DNA of 8,630 nt from Fidelibacterota bacterium (lineage in GTDB: Bacteria > Marinisomatota > Marinisomatia > Marinisomatales > TCS56): NCBI GenBank assembly GCA_030634675.1, contig DAOWAH010000051.1, positions 1 through 8,630 of the forward strand, given 5' to 3'. The position numbers and the translations under genes were made by a program. This document shows positions 1-7,052 of the stretch, piece after piece. The notes below the pieces were generated by a model, which saw nothing but the letters and a program-made list of their open reading frames with translations, was not told where the DNA came from and did no database searches. How positions within the stretch are numbered: the stretch's first letter is position 1; every line of letters begins with the position of its first letter.

Positions 1-47
1 AAAATTATGGTTTGATTGACACCATACTTGCCCCGAGGAAAAAGTGA
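1..47 (+). CDS. clpP: ClpP protease subunit, last 14 codons (5' end outside window)
   Basis: The frame from base 3 reads [14 protein letters not shown] and stops at TGA (45-47). This closely matches the C-terminus of ClpP, the serine peptidase that forms the tetradecameric proteolytic chamber of ClpXP; from memory E. coli ClpP ends EYGLVDSILTHRN. The gene directly downstream is a ClpX unfoldase, as expected for a clpP-clpX operon. The stop overlaps the downstream start as GTGA (44-47), so translation of the two is probably coupled. Only the tail is visible, and no catalytic residue lies in the window. The identification rests on this short match plus the neighbour. Confidence 0.85.
   Translation, partial: NYGLIDTILAPRKK
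35..39 (+). promoter_or_regulatory. Ribosome binding site fixing the clpX GTG start
   Basis: GAGGA lies inside the last clpP codons, four bases before the GTG at 44. With the GTGA stop/start overlap it supports GTG 44 as the true start. An in-frame TGA at 17-19 rules out a longer N-terminus in this frame. Confidence 0.6.
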
Positions 48-1189
48 ATAAAAAATATGAATCTATTCCGGTTGATATTCCGCCGGAACCGGCTGAAGAC
101 TTAAGCGAACTACCCGAATTTGAACTCCATAAACCGTCAGAGATAAAGGACTTTTTAGATCGCTATGTTATTGGACAGGAAGTTGCCAAGCGGACCGTTT
201 CCGTAGCGGTTTATAATCACTATAAACGTATCCTCTATCGGGATGTGGAAGAAGAAGTCGAGATTGAGAAAAGTAATATTTTATTGATTGGTCCCACCGG
301 CACCGGTAAGACTCTATTGGCCCAGACTTTAGCCAGGTTCCTGTCAGTCCCGTTCGCTTTAACAGACGCTACTACATTGACTGAAGCAGGCTATGTGGGC
401 GAGGATGTTGAAAATATTCTGGTACGCCTGCTGCAGGTGGCAAATTACAATGTTTCCGCCGCGGAACAGGGTATCGTGTACATCGATGAATTGGATAAAA
501 TCAGCCGCAAGGCTTCTTCGGCTTCAATCACTCGTGATGTATCCGGTGAAGGCGTGCAACAGGCTCTCCTCAAAATACTTGAAGGTACAATCGCTAATGT
601 ACCGCCCCAGGGAGGACGGAAACACCCCGAACAGCGTTTGATTCCGGTTGATACAAAAAATATACTATTTATCTGTGGTGGTTCGTTCGATGGTTTGAAC
701 GAAATCCTGGATAGTCGAAAAGGCATTGGTGAGATCGGATTCAAAGCGAAAAAGAAAAAACCATCAAAGAAAAGCCCCATTCCTTTGCTATCAGAAATTA
801 TTCCCGGCGACCTGATCCAGTTCGGATTTATCCCCGAACTTGTCGGACGGCTACCGGTGGTTGCCGGACTGGAAGAATTGGATCACGCTGCATTATTCAG
901 AGTATTAACCGAACCAAAGAACGCCCTCGTAAAACAATATCAAAAACTATTTAAAATAGAAGGAATTGAACTGGCATTCCAGAATGCAGCCCTGGATGTA
1001 ATAATCGAACTAGCCATAACCCGGCAATCGGGAGCACGTTCATTGCGGTCTGTAATGGAAGAATTCATGATGGACCTGATGTTCGATTTGCCAGAGCTGG
1101 AAGATGTACGCAAAGTGATTATTACACCAGCAGTGGTGACCAAAGGTGCTAAGCCGCGTTATCTTTATAGACGTCGGAAGTCGGCCTAG
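44..1189 (+). CDS. clpX: ATP-dependent Clp protease unfoldase ClpX, form lacking the N-terminal zinc-binding domain
   Basis: ClpX is the hexameric AAA+ unfoldase that binds tagged proteins, unfolds them with ATP and threads them into ClpP in the cytoplasm. Visible motifs: Walker A GPTGTGKT (83-90), pore loop GYVG (116-119), Walker B IVYIDE (144-149), RKH pore-entrance loop (192-194), the IGF loop that docks on ClpP (231-233), arginine finger in IPELVGRLP (R269) and sensor-2 GAR (330-332). Everything needed for ATP use and ClpP docking is present. The usual N-terminal four-cysteine zinc domain is absent: residues 1-28 are an acidic, proline-rich stretch without cysteine, and the only cysteine is C211. 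Hence 381 residues instead of about 420. The segment after IGF is lysine-rich (seven Lys in residues 234-243). The GTG start overlaps the clpP stop, and a terminator follows 10 bases after the stop. The family is certain; the missing domain is seen directly. Confidence 0.95.
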   Translation: MNKKYESIPVDIPPEPAEDLSELPEFELHKPSEIKDFLDRYVIGQEVAKRTVSVAVYNHYKRILYRDVEEEVEIEKSNILLIGPTGTGKTLLAQTLARFLSVPFALTDATTLTEAGYVGEDVENILVRLLQVANYNVSAAEQGIVYIDELDKISRKASSASITRDVSGEGVQQALLKILEGTIANVPPQGGRKHPEQRLIPVDTKNILFICGGSFDGLNEILDSRKGIGEIGFKAKKKKPSKKSPIPLLSEIIPGDLIQFGFIPELVGRLPVVAGLEELDHAALFRVLTEPKNALVKQYQKLFKIEGIELAFQNAALDVIIELAITRQSGARSLRSVMEEFMMDLMFDLPELEDVRKVIITPAVVTKGAKPRYLYRRRKSA

Positions 1190-1198
1190 CAAGAAATT

Positions 1199-1228
1199 AA
1201 AAACGGGAAGTTGTCGCTTCCCGTTTTT
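1199..1228. terminator. Bidirectional intrinsic terminator after clpX
   Basis: A perfect 12-bp stem, AAAAACGGGAAG (1199-1210) with CTTCCCGTTTTT (1217-1228), closes a 6-base loop. The U-run on the + strand ends the clpP-clpX transcript. The matching A-run makes it work on the - strand too, where it sits just past the likely end of the orphan sorting-domain gene. Confidence 0.88.
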
Positions 1229-1606
1229 ACATGAGTATCTGGATTTTTTTAACAATAATAACTTTTTTGTAACTGAATAACCAGGCGTTGACATACGTAT
1301 AAAGTAGGTACCGCTGGCCATTGTTTCACCGCTATCATTGTGGCCATTCCGCTTAAAGGTATAGTATCCGGGATTATGATTTCTGTTCACCTGTTTCACG
1401 ACCATACCGCGCAGATCGTAAATAGTGAAACTGATTTCGACTGCTTCAGGTACCTGATACCGCAAAGTTGTAGTAGGATTAAACGGATTGGGATAATTAT
1501 CCGATAAGTAATAAATTGATTTAAACCAAGAGGAGCAGTCGGATGGCTGTCCTTCCTGGTTAATGCTTAACGTGAAGATCATGAAACATATCATTAGTAT
1601 ATTCAT
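1227..1606 (-). pseudogene. Orphan T9SS C-terminal sorting domain, probable remnant of a lost secreted-protein gene
   Basis: On the - strand the frame from ATG 1606 reads, after about 30 residues, a nearly complete T9SS type A sorting domain (1516 to 1244): YPNPFNP (residues 38-44), IYDLRGMVV, MASGTYFIRMST and a basic KKLLLLKK end. Such domains normally sit at the C-terminus of large secreted proteins; here no passenger exists, and a stop at 1637-1639 closes the frame upstream. The first 20 residues are hydrophobic but are simply the antisense of the next gene's signal peptide. The family's WNG motif reads RNG (CGG at 1351-1349, one transition from TGG). The frame then fails to stop and runs antisense into clpX. 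One extra A in the A7 run (1250-1244) would give the family-typical end with TAA at 1229-1227, just before the terminator. I infer a decayed gene tail; a small functional secreted protein is less likely. Confidence 0.6.
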
Positions 1607-4600
1607 TGTAATAAGTTTATTACTGGGGAACCAGCATTACCATCACGACCGCCTGCTGATTTACATCGCAAATTCTGTGTCTGATTTCAGTCTATCTGAT
1701 AGAGCCGCAGGTTCCTTTACCAACAATCAGGAAATTAGCGCGCTTCTTAACGCGGTGCAGGCTTCCCAAATCAAGCGCTGGATACCCTGCGCTACGGAAA
1801 ATGATCGTGATAGTGATATCTACCTGAATCGTTTTTATACCGTTAAGCTCAGTAGCAATCGCGTTGATATTGAATCTCTCCGCCTGCAATTTGAACAGTC
1901 CGAAGCTGTTATGAGGGCTGAACTGATGCCGGTTATTAAATCGGATTACATACCTAATGACACGCACTATAATCTGGAATGGCATTTACCGATTATCCAG
2001 GCACCGGAAGCCTGGGATTTATGGGATATAGATGGTGGGGAAATCCCCGGAGTTGACTCGACGCAGGAAATTGTAGTAGCTATCGTTGATATGGGTGTCC
2101 AGTGGGACCATCCTGATTTGGTGGCAAACATCTGGAACAATCCGGGTGAAGATGCTAATAGTAATGGTTACACTATCATGCAGTCCGGAGGGTCCTGGAT
2201 ATTTGATCCCGGTGATTTGAATGGTATTGATGATGATGGTGACGGCTTTGTTGACAATCTGATTGGCTGGGATGTGGAAGCCGATGATACTGGTGCCGAA
2301 GATAATAACCCCATGAATAATACGGGAAATGACCATGGCACGCTGGTCTCAAGTTGCGCAACGGCTGTAACTAACAATGGGATTGGAGTAGCCGCTGTTG
2401 GCTGGGGAATAAAGATTATGCCTATTAAGGTTACTTATCCGCCCAATTCGGATATTATGGAGGATGCCTACAACGGTATTACGGCCGCCGCCCGGGCCGG
2501 GGCTGATGTGATTAATTTGAGTTGGGGTGGACCCGGCTTTAGCCCAGGTAGTCAAAATGTTATTAATAATTCCCATAATAACTATGGCGCGATCATTGTC
2601 GCGTCATCCGGAAATGGTAACAATCCTGGTCCTTCCATGACCGATCCCTATTATCCCTCCGCCTATGATAATGTCATTTCAGTTACGGCTACTGGAACCA
2701 ATGACAATTTTAATTGCTGGGCCACGGTCGGTACAACCGTGGATCTGGCTGCTCCAGGTGAAGGTATCTGGATGACTGATATCAACAGTGGTTACGAAAA
2801 TGCAGGAGGCACATCATTTTCCGCTCCGATTGTAGCCGGTGCCGTTGGTTTGCTGTGGTCAAAATTCCCTAATGAAACCCAGACCTGGATCGAAGACCGG
2901 ATTATTAGCTCCACTGATTATTTTCCTGACATGGATCGTAACTGTTCCGTGCAAAACGAAGGCGAAACCTCGCCCCACACCGAAAGCATGACCGGTCTGT
3001 TAGGCTCCGGTCGACTTAATATTTTCAAAGCCCTGGCCGGTGGATTGTATCCCAGTTTGACCGTGCAGGAAGTAAATGTACAGGACGATGATGACGCTGA
3101 TGGAATTTTTAATCCCGGTGAAACAGTTAATTTAAAGCCGGTGATATTTAATAGAGAAGGTTGGGCTACTGCCACCGATGTCTGGATGGTACTTTCAACA
3201 ACTGACCCACGAATAATGGTAATCGACTATATAATTGAAATAAATAGTGATATCCCGACAGGTCAATCTTCCTTCAGCCTGTTTGATCCGTTTGTGATCG
3301 CTGCTACAGCTGATGCAATTCCCGCTACAATAGAACTGACGGTCACAATTTATGCTGGTCAACCCCCCTATGCTTATGTAACGGAAGAAATAATTACCGT
3401 GGATTTGGCTTTAAGCCAGCAGCATTTTCCCTATTTTGCCAGCGCCACTGTCAAAACTTCTCCGATTGCCTATGATATGGATGGTGACGATAAAATGGAA
3501 ATATTTTTCGGAACTGAGAATTTTAAAATATTCGGTATTGACTACTTAGGGCAGGATTTAAGCGGATTCCCGGTAACAACCGGCAATCAGGTTCGCTCCA
3601 GTGCTGCCATAGCCGATCTGGAAAATGATGGTGATGTTGAATTGGTGTTCGGCTCTAAAGATCAGAATCTGTATATCTTGAATGGTGACGGATTGATACA
3701 ATTGACCTATCCGGCAACCGGATTCATTTTTACAACACCGGCCTTGGTTGATATGGACAATAATGGTGATCTCGAGATTATTTTCGGAACTACTATTTTA
3801 AATGATTCCTTAACAGGCGGAATTGTTTATGCTATTCATCATGATGGCACTGATGTCGATGGATATCCGATTGACATTGGTGAAATGATAATGGCTGCCC
3901 CTGCTGTCGGTGATATCGATAATGATGGAGTCATCGATGTTGTGGTGGGAACTTGGGACAATAATATTTTTGCAGTTTCGGCCGCTGAGTCAATTAAAAG
4001 CGGTTTCCCTTATACAACCGCCGGTCGAATAAACGTTGCACCGGTGCTGGCGAATTTGTCCGGAGATGCAAAACTTGAGATTGCAGTTGGTAGTGATGAT
4101 GGCAAGCTATATATAATTGGACATGATGGCGGACTGCTAAAGCAGGTATTAACGACGAATTTTATTCGCGGTGGAATCGCTTTGCATGATGTAGATAATA
4201 ATGGTTATCCCGAGTTATTCTGGGGTGGTTATGATTCAAAGCTGCACGCCTATGATCTGTCAACCGGGACAGAATTAAGCGGTTGGCCGGTTAATGTGGG
4301 TCAAACCATTGCATCGGCACCAGCGATTGCAGATCTGAATAATGATGGTAATGTTGAAATAATTTGTGCTCACACCGGTGGCCGGTTGCTGGCTTATAAT
4401 CTTAACGGGTCAATCGTCGATAATTTTCCGGTTGCAGTGACCGGCAGTATTGAAAGTTCGCCCTCAATTCAGGATATCGATGGTGATGGTGATTATGAAA
4501 TTTTAATTGGTACGGTCAATTCCGTTGTGGTAATTGACTACAAAGAAACCAAAGGGACAGAAAGTACCTGGCGTATTTTCCGGGGTTCTTTACATCGAAC

Positions 4601-4940
4601 CGGGTACTATCCCGATGCGGTTCTTGCATTCGATGTCGATAATGAAATACTTGAAATACCCACCGAATTTTTCATCAGTAATAATTATCCCAACCCATTT
4701 AACCCCATGACCCAGGTTGCTATTCACCTGCCGCAGGCCAATCATGTTGCCGCTGTGATTTATGATCTAAATGGAATGCTGGTAGCGGAATTGATTAATC
4801 GTGATTTATCAGCCGGTATCCATCAACTGATATGGAACGGTAAGAATCAGCAATCCCTGCCAATGGCTTCCGGCATCTATTTCATGCGCGTTTCGACCAA
4901 CGAACGGGTGGAAACAATTAAAATGGCTTTGATTAAATAA
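1581..4940 (+). CDS. Secreted subtilisin-like (S8) serine protease with FG-GAP/VCBS-type repeats and T9SS sorting domain
   Basis: A 1119-residue exported protease. Order from the ATG at 1581: signal peptide (1-17, hydrophobic after MKH); propeptide (about 80-125, ending in the typical YIPND...WHL); peptidase S8 domain (about 138-488) with the intact triad Asp170 (AIVDMG), His252 (NDHGT) and Ser412 (GTSFSAP), oxyanion Asn345, and an Asp/Gly-rich, probably Ca-binding insert (213-226); a beta-sandwich-like linker (492-610) starting with an Asp-rich NPGE motif; eight repeats of about 47 residues (625-978); and a T9SS sorting domain (1028-1119) with YPNPFNP, WNG and a final MALIK. By family knowledge it crosses the inner membrane by Sec and the outer membrane by T9SS, and is anchored or released there. 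It probably degrades extracellular protein. An in-frame ATG at 1563 adds six residues; 1581 gives the cleaner signal peptide, but no strong Shine-Dalgarno decides. No terminator follows, so the next gene may be co-transcribed. Confidence 0.93.
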   Translation: MKHIISIFIVISLLLGNQHYHHDRLLIYIANSVSDFSLSDRAAGSFTNNQEISALLNAVQASQIKRWIPCATENDRDSDIYLNRFYTVKLSSNRVDIESLRLQFEQSEAVMRAELMPVIKSDYIPNDTHYNLEWHLPIIQAPEAWDLWDIDGGEIPGVDSTQEIVVAIVDMGVQWDHPDLVANIWNNPGEDANSNGYTIMQSGGSWIFDPGDLNGIDDDGDGFVDNLIGWDVEADDTGAEDNNPMNNTGNDHGTLVSSCATAVTNNGIGVAAVGWGIKIMPIKVTYPPNSDIMEDAYNGITAAARAGADVINLSWGGPGFSPGSQNVINNSHNNYGAIIVASSGNGNNPGPSMTDPYYPSAYDNVISVTATGTNDNFNCWATVGTTVDLAAPGEGIWMTDINSGYENAGGTSFSAPIVAGAVGLLWSKFPNETQTWIEDRIISSTDYFPDMDRNCSVQNEGETSPHTESMTGLLGSGRLNIFKALAGGLYPSLTVQEVNVQDDDDADGIFNPGETVNLKPVIFNREGWATATDVWMVLSTTDPRIMVIDYIIEINSDIPTGQSSFSLFDPFVIAATADAIPATIELTVTIYAGQPPYAYVTEEIITVDLALSQQHFPYFASATVKTSPIAYDMDGDDKMEIFFGTENFKIFGIDYLGQDLSGFPVTTGNQVRSSAAIADLENDGDVELVFGSKDQNLYILNGDGLIQLTYPATGFIFTTPALVDMDNNGDLEIIFGTTILNDSLTGGIVYAIHHDGTDVDGYPIDIGEMIMAAPAVGDIDNDGVIDVVVGTWDNNIFAVSAAESIKSGFPYTTAGRINVAPVLANLSGDAKLEIAVGSDDGKLYIIGHDGGLLKQVLTTNFIRGGIALHDVDNNGYPELFWGGYDSKLHAYDLSTGTELSGWPVNVGQTIASAPAIADLNNDGNVEIICAHTGGRLLAYNLNGSIVDNFPVAVTGSIESSPSIQDIDGDGDYEILIGTVNSVVVIDYKETKGTESTWRIFRGSLHRTGYYPDAVLAFDVDNEILEIPTEFFISNNYPNPFNPMTQVAIHLPQANHVAAVIYDLNGMLVAELINRDLSAGIHQLIWNGKNQQSLPMASGIYFMRVSTNERVETIKMALIK
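3453..4514 (+). repeat. Eight tandem FG-GAP/VCBS-like repeats within the protease gene
   Basis: The pattern small-P-x-x-x-D-hydrophobic-D-x-[DN]-G-x-x-[ED]-hydrophobic-x-hydrophobic-G recurs at residues 625, 672, 717, 771, 818, 863, 911 and 958 of the protease, spaced 45-54 residues. The D-x-[DN]-x-[DN]-G loops are typical Ca-binding loops of beta-propeller blades. Repeat five (NLSGDAKLE) has lost most of its acidic ligands. The repeats have diverged at DNA level, so they are old. A seven- or eight-bladed propeller for adhesion or substrate binding is the natural reading. Confidence 0.8.
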
Positions 4941-5010
4941 AAATGAAATTGATTAAGACTGGATGGTACATTTACTTTTAGTTATCCAATCCATTGGAGT
5001 AATGCAATTA

Positions 5011-5961
5011 ATGTTGATAAAAAGAATACAAACTGTTTTAGTATTAATTTTAACATTGAATATGGTATACGCACTCGATTGTCCTGCGGATTCTGCCTAT
5101 TATATAGACGAGCAGATTCAAATAAGGGATGGATCGCCAAACCCGAATTATGGCCAATTAATTGCTACCGGATTGTGTGTCTGCGTAGATTTTGGTACTC
5201 AGCTTGAGATATCTGATACCACCGTTAAATTAACGGTAATCATGGTAGATAATGAACCGATCCGTGGCTTACAGATGGATTTTATCCACAATGCTCCGGG
5301 ACTGTTAGTTTATACGGGAATGGGTTCAATCGAAAAAGGTGAGAAATTGGTAAATGTCACCGATGAGAACGGTGCGCCCAGTTCCATGAATTTGTTGGCC
5401 AATGATAATGGAGATACAGTGCGTGTGATGGCTTACAGCACTAACAGGGCTCAGACTACTAGTGACGGACAAGTGGGAACACTGTTTTTCCTTACTTATG
5501 GAATACCAGCGGACGGTTTGGCATCTTTACCGGATAGTATTTCTTTCCATATTAATAATTGCCTGCTTGCCGGAACATCTTTATACCCACCTCGCAATGT
5601 TATCTGCACCTATCCGGATTCATTAAATCCGGTTTCCTTTGAAGTTACTTTAGGCACACACTTAGTCAATTCACAATTGCCCACGGAATTTGAATTAAAT
5701 CAGAATTATCCTAATCCATTTAACCCCTCCACTAAAATCAACTTTGCGATACCGGAAGTAAGTGATGTTCGACTGAATATTTATAATTTATTAGGTCAGA
5801 CTATAATCACTTTGGTTGAAGATCAATTGGCGCCCGGAAGGTATGAAATTAAATGGAATGGTTTAGATACCAGCAATCAGCAGGTTGCTTCCGGAGTATA
5901 TTTTTATGAGTTAAAAACTGATAAATTTACTGCTCGGAAAAAAATGTTATTCCTGCGTTAG
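5011..5961 (+). CDS. Secreted protein with cohesin-like beta-sandwich and T9SS sorting domain
   Basis: A 316-residue exported protein. It starts with a signal peptide (MLIKR, then a hydrophobic core ending VYA at 21). The mature N-terminus has cysteines at 24, 56 and 58, with two more at 184 and 199, which could form disulfides outside the cell. Residues about 70-200 resemble a cohesin-type beta-sandwich: alternating strands starting TTVKLTVIMVDNEPIRGLQMDF and a late G-x-V-G-T-L-F-F strand. The similarity is judged by eye and needs a profile search. A clear T9SS sorting domain ends the protein (YPNPFNP 233-239, WNG 282-284, final KKMLFLR). The gene lies 70 bases after the protease with no terminator between, suggesting shared expression and perhaps a surface partnership. 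Start choice: GGAG at 4996-4999 is 11 bases from ATG 5011; ATG 5002 and 4963 are in frame, but 5002 is too close to the GGAG and 4963 gives a poor signal peptide. Confidence 0.85.
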   Translation: MLIKRIQTVLVLILTLNMVYALDCPADSAYYIDEQIQIRDGSPNPNYGQLIATGLCVCVDFGTQLEISDTTVKLTVIMVDNEPIRGLQMDFIHNAPGLLVYTGMGSIEKGEKLVNVTDENGAPSSMNLLANDNGDTVRVMAYSTNRAQTTSDGQVGTLFFLTYGIPADGLASLPDSISFHINNCLLAGTSLYPPRNVICTYPDSLNPVSFEVTLGTHLVNSQLPTEFELNQNYPNPFNPSTKINFAIPEVSDVRLNIYNLLGQTIITLVEDQLAPGRYEIKWNGLDTSNQQVASGVYFYELKTDKFTARKKMLFLR

Positions 5962-5994
5962 TAATTTGGTTCAGAAATAGTATGAAAATATTTG

Positions 5995-6029
5995 TCCTCT
6001 GGTTGTTTTACTGACAGAGGAATTTTTTT
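5995..6029 (+). promoter_or_regulatory. Hairpin pairing the Shine-Dalgarno of the TPR gene, followed by T7
   Basis: TCCTCTG (5995-6001) pairs perfectly with CAGAGGA (6015-6021) around a 13-base loop. The 3' arm contains AGAGG, the Shine-Dalgarno for the ATG at 6030, and seven T follow at 6023-6029. It can therefore act as a weak terminator for the upstream gene, as a structure hiding the ribosome site in read-through transcripts, or both. The hairpin is seen directly; the role is inferred. Confidence 0.5.
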
Positions 6030-6947
6030 ATGAAAAAGATAATAACAATAATATTTACGGTTTTAGTTGGCGGACCTGGTATTCTTTCAGCCCAGACGCC
6101 CAGTTACGCTATCCAGCAACATGAAAAAGAATGGCAGGAGTATACATCATTTCAGCGAGATGAATTGTTATCATTTTGTGGGTATTGTTATGCAGAAGGT
6201 TTTTATGATCGCGCCATTCTCGGGTATTTCCAGTATTTGTATCGTTTCCCAGGTGACAGTATTGAACCGCTGATAACCTATCGGATTGCCCGCTGTTACC
6301 AAGTAACCGGTAAAACAGAATTAGCCCTGTCCTATTTTAATCGGGTGCGCGAACTAACGCCTGAACAATCGGAAGTCAACAAGTTAGCCTGGTACCAGAT
6401 GGTGGCCATATTTCTGGACGAAGAACAATATGATACTGTATTAACCCTGACAGAAAATGCTAGAGATCCATTTGATCTGACGTTTCGCGGTTATGTGCAT
6501 CTGCATCGAATGGAGTGGGTTGAAGCACGTCAGGCATTTAAAGCAGCCGAAGCAAAGTTTAATAACAGGCATTATTCGCGCTTATTACGTCCGCTATTCC
6601 AGGCTATTGATGAAGCTGGTCAGGTCCCCAGAAAGCGGGTAGGTCTGGCTTTGCTTTCCGGCCTGGTTCCGGGAGGTGGTTTTGCCTATCTCGAAGCCTG
6701 GGATTCAGCAGTTGCATCTGCGCTGTCAGTTAGCGGATTAATCATAGCCGGTGTTGTCTATCGCTCCGAGCCGAAAGTACTGATTCCAATTACTGTCACA
6801 GGAATGGCCGTATATGGAGCTAGCATTTGGCGAGCGGGAACCAAAGTACGCGGAACAAATCACAATAACTTACAGCGCTATATTGATTTTATTATCTCGC
6901 GCTATCCGGTTAGTCGATTTGTCATTCTTGATGAACCAGAGATTTAA
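6030..6947 (+). CDS. Exported TPR protein with hydrophobic, glycine-rich C-terminal region, function unknown
   Basis: A 305-residue protein whose function I cannot name. A signal peptide (MKKIITIIFTVLV...SA, 1-21) is followed by helical, TPR-like repeats at about 50-75, 84-112, 118-142 and 152-178 (for example AEGFYDRAILGYFQYLYRFP and HRMEWVEARQAFKAAEAKF). Residues 203-270 are hydrophobic, with two or three possible membrane segments, and open with a PGGGFAY motif (LVPGGGFAYLEAWDSA). This architecture, TPRs followed by a PGxG-x-x-Y membrane module, recurs in envelope proteins of FCB bacteria; the C-terminal part recalls DUF5683/TM2-like modules, but I judge that by eye. It is probably anchored in the envelope with the TPRs in the periplasm, acting as a scaffold. 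AGAGG (6016-6020) is well placed for ATG 6030. It lies 68 bases after the cohesin-like gene, separated by the hairpin, and is followed by a long non-coding stretch. Confidence 0.82.
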   Translation: MKKIITIIFTVLVGGPGILSAQTPSYAIQQHEKEWQEYTSFQRDELLSFCGYCYAEGFYDRAILGYFQYLYRFPGDSIEPLITYRIARCYQVTGKTELALSYFNRVRELTPEQSEVNKLAWYQMVAIFLDEEQYDTVLTLTENARDPFDLTFRGYVHLHRMEWVEARQAFKAAEAKFNNRHYSRLLRPLFQAIDEAGQVPRKRVGLALLSGLVPGGGFAYLEAWDSAVASALSVSGLIIAGVVYRSEPKVLIPITVTGMAVYGASIWRAGTKVRGTNHNNLQRYIDFIISRYPVSRFVILDEPEI

Positions 6948-6951
6948 TCCA

Positions 6952-7050
6952 CCTTCGTCCTGATAGATATCGGGACTACGGTAGACGAGAAGGCGTAGTT
7001 TAATTCCCCGAAGCTTGCCTCGGAAAAAAAGGGACCACAGCTTGCCCTGG
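6952..7050. repeat. Cluster of degenerate palindromic (REP-like) elements
   Basis: Three imperfect palindromes follow directly on the TPR gene. (1) 6952-6993: TCCTGATA pairs with TATCGGGA (one G-T pair), framed by CCTTCG and a decayed partner near 6984-6993. (2) 7004-7025: TTCCCCGAAGC, TT, GCCTCGG, AA, a damaged copy of a self-complementary sequence. (3) 7035-7050: CCACAGC, TT, GCCCTGG. Copies 2 and 3 share the core AGCTTGCC, 27 bases apart. They look like remnants of dispersed REP-type repeats; I cannot see other genome copies here. Confidence 0.45.
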
Positions 7051-7052
7051 GA

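Noticed and set aside
1493..1504. Perfect 12-base palindrome GGATAATTATCC as an operator
   Set aside because: It is the codon sequence for the DNYP part of the conserved sorting-domain motif on the - strand, so coding explains it.
3453..4514. Tandem repeats considered as a CRISPR or DNA-level satellite
   Set aside because: The repetition is at protein level only. The DNA has diverged, and the period is explained by propeller-type repeats.
4986..4997. CCAAT/ATTGG inverted repeat before the cohesin-like gene
   Set aside because: The arms are only five bases and it has no U-run. It is too weak to call an operator or a terminator.
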